NCBI GenBank assembly: GCA_017502425.1
Contig: JAFVVB010000023.1
Location: 1-12,928, forward strand
DNA from: Ruminococcus sp.
Lineage (GTDB): Bacteria; Bacillota; Clostridia; Oscillospirales; Acutalibacteraceae
Direction: 5' to 3'
DNA: 12,928 nt
Position numbers and translations under genes: made by a program. Positions 1-6,411 of this stretch are shown here, piece by piece. How positions within the stretch are numbered: position 1 is the stretch's first letter; the number at the start of each line of letters is the position of its first letter. The notes under the pieces were generated by a model. The model was not told the origin of the DNA. It saw only the letters and a program-made list of their open reading frames with translations, and made no database searches.

Positions 1-953
1 GAAAATAGAGTTTTAGCTACACAAGTAGCATGTTCAGATACTGGATTTGGTACACCCTGTATAACAGCTACGTTACCATAGTCGTCAATAACACCACCAT
101 TATCAGTAGTAATTGTAGTTGGTGTAGTTTGATCACGAGTAATACGAGATACTATATTTAAGTCAAGAACTTTGTTCTCCTTTCTCAATTTCTCTATATA
201 TACACTTAGTTCTTCTTCACCATCATTTTCAAAAATCATCCTAGAATTTTCAATAATGCCTACTTTTACATTATCGCCCGTTAATCCTAGATTATCTATA
301 CTATTGATTTTATCAAGATTAACCGTTGTGCTTGCCGATTGAACAGTCTGTTCAACCATTTCAGGTTCAACATAAAGACTAATCTCATCAATATTCAAAT
401 TTTGGGAGGCTGACTCAATTTCATCCTTAGTCATTTCTGCAATAATCAAAGGAGCAAACTGACTGCTGAATTCAGTATCATCATCGGCGATGGAAAGAGC
501 AGTTCTGATATTTTGGCTCTTTTGATTGTATTTCGCGTTAGAAATCTCTCTATGCTTTTCTGCATATATCTCAGTACGCTCTCGCTCTTTATCTCTGATA
601 GCTTCGGTTCTCCTCAGATACGCATCCATCTGAGAATCAGCATCTAAATCAGAAGATTCAAGCGATGATAACAACTCAGCTGAAGGCAACTCATCAATCA
701 CTTCACAGTCCTCACGAGTCAGACCCGTCGCCTGAGTAGTCAGTGCGTCTACTTCGTTCTGGTCAATATCCTTGTACCACAGATAGACTGTGATTTTCTC
801 GTCGTCAGAGCACTCATCCATCCGCGCCATCAAATCATCGGTGATGATAGCTTGCGACGTTGACACAACGCTGGTCGCAAACGACGGCAGTATCGATATA
901 GAAATGATAACGAGCACCATAAAAACCGATAAATTAATTTTGAACTTCTTCAT
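1..953 (-). CDS. Secreted subtilisin-like (S8) serine protease, 5' part only
   Basis: The reading frame is open from an ATG at 951-953 to the left edge, giving 317 complete residues; the C-terminus is outside the window. AGGAGG at 961-966 supports the start. A Lys-rich N-terminus and hydrophobic stretch (about 5-27) form a signal peptide. Residues ~35-210 are acidic and partly helical, like an activation propeptide. The subtilase core begins near residue 222 with NLGLTGDNVKVGIIE, the usual strand carrying the first catalytic residue. HATCVA at residues 308-313 matches the catalytic His block HGTxVA. The position normally holding catalytic Asp is Glu235, and the Gly after His is Ala. The Ser block (GTS-S-P) lies beyond the edge, so activity cannot be judged. 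The family assignment rests on two blocks and is fairly secure. The likely role is exported proteolysis; the substrate is unknown. Confidence 0.72.
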   Translation of the reverse strand, partial: MKKFKINLSVFMVLVIISISILPSFATSVVSTSQAIITDDLMARMDECSDDEKITVYLWYKDIDQNEVDALTTQATGLTREDCEVIDELPSAELLSSLESSDLDADSQMDAYLRRTEAIRDKERERTEIYAEKHREISNAKYNQKSQNIRTALSIADDDTEFSSQFAPLIIAEMTKDEIESASQNLNIDEISLYVEPEMVEQTVQSASTTVNLDKINSIDNLGLTGDNVKVGIIENSRMIFENDGEEELSVYIEKLRKENKVLDLNIVSRITRDQTTPTTITTDNGGVIDDYGNVAVIQGVPNPVSEHATCVAKTLF

Positions 954-1051
954 AACAGTACCTCCTATTGTAAAAATATTTTTCCGCATATGGTGAAATG
1001 GCTAGTAGTTATATTTAATATCTACCGTTGATTTCACCCACGGTTTATACT

Positions 1052-1083
1052 ATTATACTACTTTAGGAGGTAATGTTTGTCAA
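1052..1083 (-). promoter_or_regulatory. Candidate promoter of the S8 protease gene
   Basis: On the minus strand a perfect TTGACA (1078-1083) is followed after 17 bases by TAGTAT and after 20 bases by a perfect TATAAT (1052-1057). The two overlap as TAGTATAAT, so the exact -10 is uncertain. The -35 sits inside the 10-bp palindrome GTCAATTGAC (1079-1088). The hexamer ACTACT or its complement occurs at 1004-1009, 1057-1062 and 1092-1097, around the promoter. Activity is inferred from sequence only. Confidence 0.5.
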
Positions 1084-1153
1084 TTGACGAAACTACTATT
1101 ATTTATCATTTCCCTTTGGTGAGAATGACTAATAACAGCGTGAATTCGGGCGT

Positions 1154-1420
1154 TTATCCCACCAATATCCACGAAGGATCTACCCATACCTGTTTGGTGT
1201 TATTCCATCTACGTTTATAGGTTTTTCCATTTATTGTCTTATACTTCCATACGATGTTATCCGCCATAGTATCGTTTTCGCCCCCTGCGGCGGCGAGCAC
1301 TACCACGTTGTTATCATCCACAGTAGTATCAACTTCCTCGGCTGATGCACCTACTACCGACGTGAGTATCATCACCATAGCACACACTAAACCTAAACGT
1401 CTTCTCATTTTCTTTTTCAT
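1154..1420 (-). CDS. Small exported Trp/Lys-rich protein, third gene of the mecI-blaR1-like operon
   Basis: This 88-residue protein starts with KKKMRRR and a hydrophobic core (9-23), then AxA at 25-27, a convincing signal peptide with predicted cleavage after residue 27. The mature part of ~61 residues has an acidic, Val/Ala-rich linker (28-55) and a compact C-terminal block (56-88) containing WKYKTINGKTYKRRW and ending in DPSWILVG. I recall similar WKYK-NGK-Y-R-W blocks at the ends of secreted clostridial proteins, but cannot name the family. The start is firm: AGGAGG at 1428-1433 overlaps the stop codon of the upstream blaR1-like gene, so translation is probably coupled. Only 12 bp separate the two genes. 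Its place in the operon suggests a ligand, target or product of the membrane protease system; this is inference. No convincing terminator follows. Confidence 0.75.
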   Translation of the reverse strand: MKKKMRRRLGLVCAMVMILTSVVGASAEEVDTTVDDNNVVVLAAAGGENDTMADNIVWKYKTINGKTYKRRWNNTKQVWVDPSWILVG

Positions 1421-1432
1421 AATTTTTCCTCC

Positions 1433-2602
1433 TTATTGTTTTTCATCATATATTGGATAATCACTATAATATCCGGCGTCCACTTCTTCTTTAGGAACCG
1501 GAATTTCTAACCCATTGAAATAGAAAATATAACTACCGTCGTCTTGCTCTACTAAGTAAGAATTAGTTTCATCCGCTACCATAGATGCGCCGGCATATTC
1601 ATCTGGTTGAGTTTCAGGTGTACTTGGATATCTAGGTTGCCAAATAAACATATACGACAGCGCACAAATGATAACCAGTAGCACCGAGAGCAGTATTATC
1701 GGAATTTTACTTGATTTATCGCTGACTTTCAGCAGATTTTTCATTCTGATGATGTGTTCTTTAGTCCCTTTTTCCATCGCAAAGCCCGACGAAACCAGAG
1801 TAGCACGCATAGATTTTCTTAGTGCTTTTTTAGCGCTGTTGTTAACACATTCAGCGTACTCGAGCTTTTCTACCTCGCTCATATTAGCACACGCTACGTT
1901 GTCACACCTTAGCTCAAGCGTGAAATCCATGTCGGCTTTGAGCAGATATACAAACGGATTGAACCAGAACACACAGCAGTATATTTGTACCAGTAATTTA
2001 AGCAAAAGGTCGTTGTTTTTCAGGTGGGTACATTCGTGCAGAAAAATAGTGCTCAGCTCTTTTTCGCTGTATTCTTCGTTAGGAATCATCACCGTGTTTC
2101 TGAAAAGACCGGTGACCATCGGCGAAATTACGACGTCTGACTTGATGAGTCGGATGTTCTTAGGTTTACCGAAAACTTTTTTTGCTACCTTTTCTAGTAG
2201 CTCGGTCTCCTCTTTAGTCGAATAGTCGTCGAGCAATGATAGCTTTTTACTATATGAGTGCTGTCTTACTATGAAAATCGTGATGAGCACCACCGTTACT
2301 ATAAGCGAGAATATCCCCAATATATACAGCAGTAAGATAGGTAAATTCTCAGTAAGCGGTGTGCGGTTTTCGAGTACACTCATCACGGGAGCTAGTATGT
2401 ATTCATCTTCTATAAGTGTCTGAATTTTCGGAAATTCAACCGAAACGAACATTCTCAAAAGAGAGAAAACATACAGCAGTACTATCGCCGATACCGAGTA
2501 CGCACTGCGAAAATAACGTGTTTTCTTCAGAAAATAAATGGCGATTATCATCACCGAACTGGCAATAATCGCCATCAGTAGCGAGTAAAAAGTAAACAGC
2601 AT
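1433..2602 (-). CDS. BlaR1/MecR1-family M56 membrane metalloprotease lacking the penicillin-binding sensor
   Basis: The 389 residues show membrane segments at about 3-25, 36-55, 86-112 and 299-320, plus a hydrophobic stretch at 200-221. The cytoplasmic zinc-protease domain carries HECTH at 189-193 (HExxH) and ELRCDNVA at 230-237, the usual place of the third zinc ligand. Known BlaR1/MecR1 proteins (near 590 residues) sense beta-lactams with a C-terminal extracellular ~250-residue penicillin-binding domain and then cause loss of the BlaI/MecI repressor. Here only ~69 residues follow the last membrane segment, and they contain no SxxK or KTG motif. The tail is acidic and Tyr/Pro-rich. The protease half is therefore intact, but the signal must differ. 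The start ATG lies 4 bp after the repressor gene, whose last codons supply the AAAAGGGG ribosome binding site. Shorter M56 proteins also occur in other signalling settings, so a beta-lactam role should not be assumed. Confidence 0.85.
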   Translation of the reverse strand: MLFTFYSLLMAIIASSVMIIAIYFLKKTRYFRSAYSVSAIVLLYVFSLLRMFVSVEFPKIQTLIEDEYILAPVMSVLENRTPLTENLPILLLYILGIFSLIVTVVLITIFIVRQHSYSKKLSLLDDYSTKEETELLEKVAKKVFGKPKNIRLIKSDVVISPMVTGLFRNTVMIPNEEYSEKELSTIFLHECTHLKNNDLLLKLLVQIYCCVFWFNPFVYLLKADMDFTLELRCDNVACANMSEVEKLEYAECVNNSAKKALRKSMRATLVSSGFAMEKGTKEHIIRMKNLLKVSDKSSKIPIILLSVLLVIICALSYMFIWQPRYPSTPETQPDEYAGASMVADETNSYLVEQDDGSYIFYFNGLEIPVPKEEVDAGYYSDYPIYDEKQ

Positions 2603-2606
2603 GTGA

Positions 2607-2990
2607 TTATTCCCCTTTTAGCTCTTCTTTGCGCTCGCTGATGATACTGCTGAAATCATCGAGTATTTTCATATCGGCTTTAGTTTGAACGAATTTCGCA
2701 AACAGCGGTGGCATCTCGTCAACGTTCCAGAAACTATCCTCGACGAGCAGTTTGTATATGTACTCCTCTCTGGTGATGTTCGTAGTGAACTTACGCGCGT
2801 AGCTTCTGCCGATGAGCTCAACCCCGTCTACTTTGATCATATCTTTTTTCAGTAATGAGCGAATCAGGATATTGATGTAGCTGTCCTTGAACGTTTTGTT
2901 CTCGCAGAGCCTGAGAATATCGACGGTAGTGAGAGACTCCTCACTCCTCCATAAAAGTGCCATAATCTGCTTTTCGCTTTTTGTTAACAT
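2607..2990 (-). CDS. BlaI/MecI/CopY-family winged-helix repressor
   Basis: The 127-residue length is typical of BlaI/MecI (about 120-130). The N-terminal ~70 residues form the winged helix: LTKSEKQIMALLW, then a helix-turn-helix, then ILIRSLLKKDMIKVDG, matching the family's recognition helix and wing, and GRSYARKFT matching the G-R-x-[FY]-x-[FY] wing end. The C-terminal half, EEYIYKLLVEDSF onward, resembles the dimerisation region that is cleaved or destabilised when the partner protease is activated. It is the first gene of the operon, directly upstream of the M56 protease gene, the canonical pairing. A consensus promoter lies 58-86 bp upstream, and an ACTACT motif at 3031-3036 between the -10 and the start may be part of its operator. 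Likely role: repressor of its own operon and perhaps of other loci. Confidence 0.88.
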   Translation of the reverse strand: MLTKSEKQIMALLWRSEESLTTVDILRLCENKTFKDSYINILIRSLLKKDMIKVDGVELIGRSYARKFTTNITREEYIYKLLVEDSFWNVDEMPPLFAKFVQTKADMKILDDFSSIISERKEELKGE

Positions 2991-3047
2991 GATATTTCCC
3001 CCTTGTTGTTATTATTTAATATAATTTATTACTACTTCCGTATCTTT

Positions 3048-3076
3048 ATTATACATTTTTGCCACAACACTGTCAA
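3048..3076 (-). promoter_or_regulatory. Consensus promoter of the mecI-blaR1-like operon
   Basis: Minus strand: TTGACA (3071-3076), 17-bp spacer, TATAAT (3048-3053). Both hexamers match the sigma-A consensus exactly at ideal spacing. The -10 is preceded directly by TG. A promoter this strong suits an operon held down by its own repressor. AT-rich DNA with AAGTAGTA (minus strand, 3030-3037) follows just downstream, a plausible operator site. Confidence 0.8.
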
Positions 3077-3132
3077 TCATTAAATTTTTCGTTGATACTA
3101 ATTATCTACCGTTTCACCCATCATTCGTATAC

Positions 3133-3287
3133 CCCATTATCCGTAGGCGACGGCAACCGCGTCGTCACAAAACCTGTCGATTTCGATTATGCTATCCGCA
3201 AAATCTACATCTTTTTATTTGCTCCTCCTATCCCCAAAATCTCAGATTTTGGGGTCCCCGAATTATTCCCGCGTGCGTAAGCACCCA
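3133..3287. repeat. Long direct repeat, copy A (~155 bp)
   Basis: It begins CCCATTATCCGTAGG and ends GTAAGCACCCA. By eye it matches copy B at 3392-3547 with about six substitutions and one single-base indel. Four of the substitutions are clustered where A reads TTTTATTT and B reads TTCGGCTT (near 3215). It contains a palindromic GACG..CGTC unit, the 23-bp palindrome at 3232-3254 and a GTGC-GTAA-GCAC hairpin at 3273-3284. Confidence 0.92.
3232..3254. repeat. Perfect 23-bp palindrome in repeat copy A
   Basis: CCCCAAAATCT and its exact complement AGATTTTGGGG are separated by a single C, giving 11-bp arms. An identical palindrome lies in copy B at 3491-3513. No T-tract follows, so it is not a standard rho-independent terminator on the plus strand; a role as a mobile-element or protein-binding site is possible. 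Confidence 0.9.
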
Positions 3288-3320
3288 TTATCCGTAGGGG
3301 ACGGCGTTACAGGCGTCCCG
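3284..3320. repeat. Short GTAGGGGACG palindromic unit (REP-like)
   Basis: Starts with the same CCCATTATCCGTAGGGGACGG head as the long repeats. It then closes a stem GGGACG (3298-3303) with CGTCCC (3314-3319) across a 10-base loop. It overlaps the last bases of copy A, so unit and long repeat are joined in tandem. The type resembles intergenic REP-like elements of ruminococci as I recall them. Confidence 0.7.
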
Positions 3321-3342
3321 CATAATTTAATATCAACCTTTC

Positions 3343-3380
3343 TGCCCCGTTCGTAGGGGACGACGACCCCGACGTCCCGT
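3343..3380. repeat. Second short GTAGGGGACG palindromic unit (REP-like)
   Basis: GGGACG (3357-3362) pairs with CGTCCC (3373-3378) across a 10-base loop, the same geometry as the unit at 3284-3320 but with a different loop and flank (CCCCGTTCGTAGGGG). It is followed by a GTGC-GTA-GCAC mini-hairpin (3382-3392) leading into copy B. Conserved stems with differing loops fit selection on structure. Confidence 0.65.
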
Positions 3381-3391
3381 TGTGCGTAGCA

Positions 3392-3547
3392 CCCATTATC
3401 CGTAGGGGACGGCAACCGCGTCGTCACAAAACCTGTCGATTTCGATTATGCTATCCGCAAAATCTACATCTTTCGGCTTGCTCCTCCTATCCCCAAAATC
3501 TCAGATTTTGGGGTCCCCGAATTATTCCCGTTGTGCGTAAGCACCCA
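3392..3547. repeat. Long direct repeat, copy B (~156 bp)
   Basis: Second copy of the repeat at 3133-3287, same orientation, start-to-start distance 259 bp. It keeps the GTAGGGGACGG form of the head motif, where copy A has GTAGGCGACGG, so B may be closer to the ancestral form. It includes the palindrome at 3491-3513 and the GTGC-GTAA-GCAC hairpin at 3533-3544. It abuts the terminator of the downstream minus-strand gene. Confidence 0.92.
3491..3513. repeat. Perfect 23-bp palindrome in repeat copy B
   Basis: Identical to the palindrome at 3232-3254 (11-bp arms, one central base). It is retained without change in both copies although the copies differ elsewhere. Confidence 0.9.
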
Positions 3548-3550
3548 TAA

Positions 3551-3590
3551 ACAAAAATCCCCACCCGAAAATTTTTTCAGGTGGGGATAA
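3551..3590 (-). terminator. Rho-independent terminator of the SGNH-dockerin gene
   Basis: ATCCCCACC (3557-3565) pairs perfectly with GGTGGGGAT (3580-3588). After one mismatch the stem continues with GAAAA/TTTTC, leaving a tiny loop. Read on the minus strand, the stem is followed by TTTTTGTTTAT. It lies about 17 bp beyond the stop codon at 3607 and should end transcription of the ligase/SGNH unit before the repeat region. Confidence 0.88.
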
Positions 3591-3606
3591 TTTATACGTA
3601 TATTAA

Positions 3607-6336
3607 TTATGCTACGAAGCCTGCTAAATACATCTGGAGTGTGGTCGCATCAAGGACGTTGATATCGCCGTCGCCGTTGACGTCTGCGACTGCTTTCTGC
3701 TCGTCGCTGAGGTCTACTATCATAGCCGAATATCGCTGAATCTCAGTTGCGTCCATGATATTAACTGCACCGTCGAGGTTAACGTCGCCAGAAAGTGCTT
3801 TAGTCACATTGATATCAAGCGCATTTTTCAGCTGGTCTTTGATATATGTATGACCTGCCTCGCTAGGATAAAGTCCGAATTTAGCCATTATTGCTCCTGT
3901 GAATTCTACGATAGACATAGTGTCACCGAGCTTCACATTCTCAACATCGTACGCTTCTACGAAAATAACCTTTTCTGTGAGTGCGCTGTATATAGTAGCG
4001 TGTAGTGTAGCCGCCTCTACAACTTTATCGAGTGCATCACCGATAGGAAGTATTTTGCCATCAAAGTCAACGCTTCTGCCTTTGAGCGGATTGTACATAC
4101 TGACTACTAAAACAGTAGCGTCAGGGTTAATCTTGCGAATAGCGTTTACGTACTCAGGAAGTGTCACAGCATACGCCATAGCGTTGTACATATAATTCTC
4201 GAGTGTCGCCATCACAAAATCTGTGGTGTCTACTTCAATCGATAACACTCCGCCTAAGTTATAAGTGAATTTACCACCCATTCCCGAGTTTACGAGTTCT
4301 TCACGGATACCGCTTAGTACTCCCTCAACATAAGGCACACCGCCCTGTGTCACAAGACCTGCCCAATCATAGCTTATAGGATTACCGAGCACGCTTGACA
4401 TTCCTGCTTCTAACGCTTCTTCGAGTAATGTGACATTACCGTAGCCTACTGAAATGAGGTCTGCTTTTGCGATGTCAGCCTGATTTTCTGCTATTACCGC
4501 ACCTGCATCCTGAATCAGCAGTCCGTTTTGGGACAAGTTCTTATAGTCAAGTCTGAATTCTTTAGCAAACATATCTACGTAGTCATCAAAGTCTGTTGAT
4601 GTTGCAGTACCGTCACCAAACGCTACGTAGTATGAATCATCAGTTACTTCGTAGTAGTTAGAATCCTGAGGACCGTATTTTTCGCACGCATAAACGATTT
4701 TATCGATAGCGGCTCTGATTTTCTCGGTTGCCGCGTCTGTTGCGGTGTAAGAATTCTCGTATGAATCCACTATCGCAGCGGTTAACGAATCGTGACCTTT
4801 AGCACTTGGGTGACATCCGATACCGTTACCAATGAGCATACGCGCAAAAAGGTTGAGTAAACCCTCAATAGTTTTATCCTCGATTAATACTGTGCTCATA
4901 GCATCAGGCAGAGCAAGGATAGGGTACACCTGAGTTTTAAGCTCATCAGGTAGATACATAGCAACCATAGCGGCTTTAGCTAACTGCTCAGCATCCATAT
5001 TAGCGCCCATATACGCTTCTACCTTTTCCTGTAAACCGCTAAAAACATCGCCGATGCCGCTTGCTAATTTAATGATAGCGTTAGCGTCCATCATTTCAAG
5101 GTCAGACGCGTCTATGATAGCTTTCTCGAAAGCGAGATAAACCGCTATTGATTTAAGCTTTGAAGTGTGACCGATTACATAGTCCGCGTACTCTTTATTA
5201 GTGCCGTTTAAAGCGGCTTCGTATTCTAAAACATCTTCGAATGAAATGTTAACATAGTCGCTTGACATCTGTAAAAGCATCGGCCATATCATATTCATAA
5301 CCTCAGTATAAACACGCTCACGCAATACTGAATCAGGGTTATTAATCTGGTCAGCAAATGTATTTACAATAATATCAACGTCAGGAGACTGTGCGTAGTA
5401 AAATTTAGCGTCAGGGTATTTACCCATTGTAGTAAGGAGTGCAGGCTGGGTAGCAAGGTAGGTGTTGACTGCTTCTACCGCTTCGCCTACGATGTCGCCA
5501 ATCTCGATAATCTGACCTTCATATGACATCTGCATACCTGTGAATGTGTTCATTAAACCTACTATCATAATCTCAACATCAGGATTGAGCTCAACGATGC
5601 GGTCGATACATCCTGCGTAGTTCATCAGGTAGCTCACCACAGCGTATGAGATAGCGTTCTCAAGTGGTGCTACGAGTGCTTTAGCATCTTCAGGTACACT
5701 AGCATTGATTTTCTCTGAAATGGTAGCGCGAATCTGACGTAAAAACGCTTTAGTCGGCTCGTCGCATTCTCTGATAGCGTCTTCGAAATCAATCCACGCA
5801 TCAGCCTCAGGGTTACCGCCTAAAACACCGAAAGCGTTAGTAATACGACCGAGTAAGAAAACACCGAAATTAGCATTACCTACACCCAAAGAGATGACGT
5901 CAGCTTCACTTACTGCGCTCTGGTAAACCTTAGCTGCGTTTTCTACACCGCCACAGTCGTTTTTAAAACGTCCGTTAATGAATTCTTTCTCAGTATATGC
6001 GTCTCCTGTGTATGCACCCTCTTTGCCGTACTCGAGTATGTAGTGCAAATCTTCAGCACGCATAGCACTCATAGCAAGCTGATGAGTAAGCTCCCAAGAA
6101 AAATGCTGTGCTACTTTATAAGGATAAGCATCAGGTGATACCTCAAGGTATCCGTTTACGTTGCCGTAGCCGGTAAGACCGTAGCCGTTAGCCATCGAGT
6201 CGCCAAGCGACACGTACTTCTTTGATGTTTCCTGAGTCTGCTGAGCAAAAGCCACAGGGCACAAAGATACTAAAAGACAAAGTGTAACTATAAGGGCAAC
6301 GCTTTGCTTTAAAATTTTAGAAAATTTTGCTTTCAT
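3607..6336 (-). CDS. Secreted double SGNH/GDSL-hydrolase-like protein with C-terminal dockerin
   Basis: 909 residues with a signal peptide (1-31, ending AFA). Repeat 1 (~40-530) has YVSLGDS at 41-47 with nucleophile Ser47, GVGNAN at 151-156 (oxyanion-hole Asn block) and CHPSAKGH at 508-515 with His509. The Asp usually three residues before that His is Ile506. Repeat 2 (~566-845) aligns block for block but reads GDG (574-576) for GDS and LYPSEAGH (822-829) with Tyr823 for the His, so it looks non-catalytic. Residues ~850-909 are a type I dockerin with two calcium loops, GDVNLDGAVNIMDAT and ADVNGDGDINVLDAT. SGNH hydrolases cleave esters; the substrate here (acylated polysaccharide, lipid or other) is not evident. 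AGGAGG at 6343-6348 supports the start. It lies 75 bp downstream of the acyl-ligase gene, probably in one operon, and has its own terminator. It is unusually large for an SGNH protein. Confidence 0.85.
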   Translation of the reverse strand: MKAKFSKILKQSVALIVTLCLLVSLCPVAFAQQTQETSKKYVSLGDSMANGYGLTGYGNVNGYLEVSPDAYPYKVAQHFSWELTHQLAMSAMRAEDLHYILEYGKEGAYTGDAYTEKEFINGRFKNDCGGVENAAKVYQSAVSEADVISLGVGNANFGVFLLGRITNAFGVLGGNPEADAWIDFEDAIRECDEPTKAFLRQIRATISEKINASVPEDAKALVAPLENAISYAVVSYLMNYAGCIDRIVELNPDVEIMIVGLMNTFTGMQMSYEGQIIEIGDIVGEAVEAVNTYLATQPALLTTMGKYPDAKFYYAQSPDVDIIVNTFADQINNPDSVLRERVYTEVMNMIWPMLLQMSSDYVNISFEDVLEYEAALNGTNKEYADYVIGHTSKLKSIAVYLAFEKAIIDASDLEMMDANAIIKLASGIGDVFSGLQEKVEAYMGANMDAEQLAKAAMVAMYLPDELKTQVYPILALPDAMSTVLIEDKTIEGLLNLFARMLIGNGIGCHPSAKGHDSLTAAIVDSYENSYTATDAATEKIRAAIDKIVYACEKYGPQDSNYYEVTDDSYYVAFGDGTATSTDFDDYVDMFAKEFRLDYKNLSQNGLLIQDAGAVIAENQADIAKADLISVGYGNVTLLEEALEAGMSSVLGNPISYDWAGLVTQGGVPYVEGVLSGIREELVNSGMGGKFTYNLGGVLSIEVDTTDFVMATLENYMYNAMAYAVTLPEYVNAIRKINPDATVLVVSMYNPLKGRSVDFDGKILPIGDALDKVVEAATLHATIYSALTEKVIFVEAYDVENVKLGDTMSIVEFTGAIMAKFGLYPSEAGHTYIKDQLKNALDINVTKALSGDVNLDGAVNIMDATEIQRYSAMIVDLSDEQKAVADVNGDGDINVLDATTLQMYLAGFVA

Positions 6337-6376
6337 AATATACCTCCTAATAAGCTTATTTTCTTAAATTCCTGAA

Positions 6377-6411
6377 ACTGCAAACGCAGTCATATACTAA
6401 GTCATATACTA
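6377..6411. repeat. Small hairpin plus tandem 12-bp repeat in the ligase-SGNH spacer
   Basis: ACTGC (6377-6381) and GCAGT (6386-6390) form a perfect 5-bp stem with a 4-base loop. Overlapping its right end, AGTCATATACTA occurs twice in exact tandem (6388-6399 and 6400-6411), the second copy ending right at the ligase stop codon. The stem is too short and lacks a T-tract on the minus strand, so it should not stop transcription. It might affect mRNA processing or differential expression. Confidence 0.7.

Larger units (their letters stand above)
3077..3606. other. Non-coding repeat-rich intergenic region
   Basis: About 530 bp without a supportable gene. It contains two long direct repeats, four GTAGG-type palindromic units, three GTGC..GCAC mini-hairpins, two perfect 23-bp palindromes and a terminator at the right end. 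The one open frame of any length, plus strand 3059-3280, runs into the repeat copy and has no ribosome binding site or recognisable protein features. The individual elements are listed separately. Confidence 0.7.

Noticed and set aside
1061..1089. AGGAGGTAATG on the plus strand as the start of a small gene
   Set aside because: The frame stops after four codons (ATG TTT GTC AAT TGA), and the site lies inside the minus-strand promoter.
1668..2225. Plus-strand open frame of 185 codons
   Set aside because: Antisense of the M56 protease core including HECTH; low-complexity Ser/Leu composition and no start signals.
1433..2990. Calling the operon a beta-lactam resistance determinant (mecR1-mecI/blaR1-blaI)
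   Set aside because: The membrane protein lacks a penicillin-binding sensor and no beta-lactamase or resistance PBP gene is adjacent; the carboxypeptidase at 10679-12688 is distant and differently controlled.
3059..3280. Plus-strand open frame of 73 codons in the repeat region
   Set aside because: It overlaps the operon promoter and repeat copy A, has no ribosome binding site, and its translation is repeat sequence.
3133..3547. Possible CRISPR array
   Set aside because: Repeats are long, unevenly spaced, contain internal palindromes and have no uniform spacers; no cas gene is nearby.
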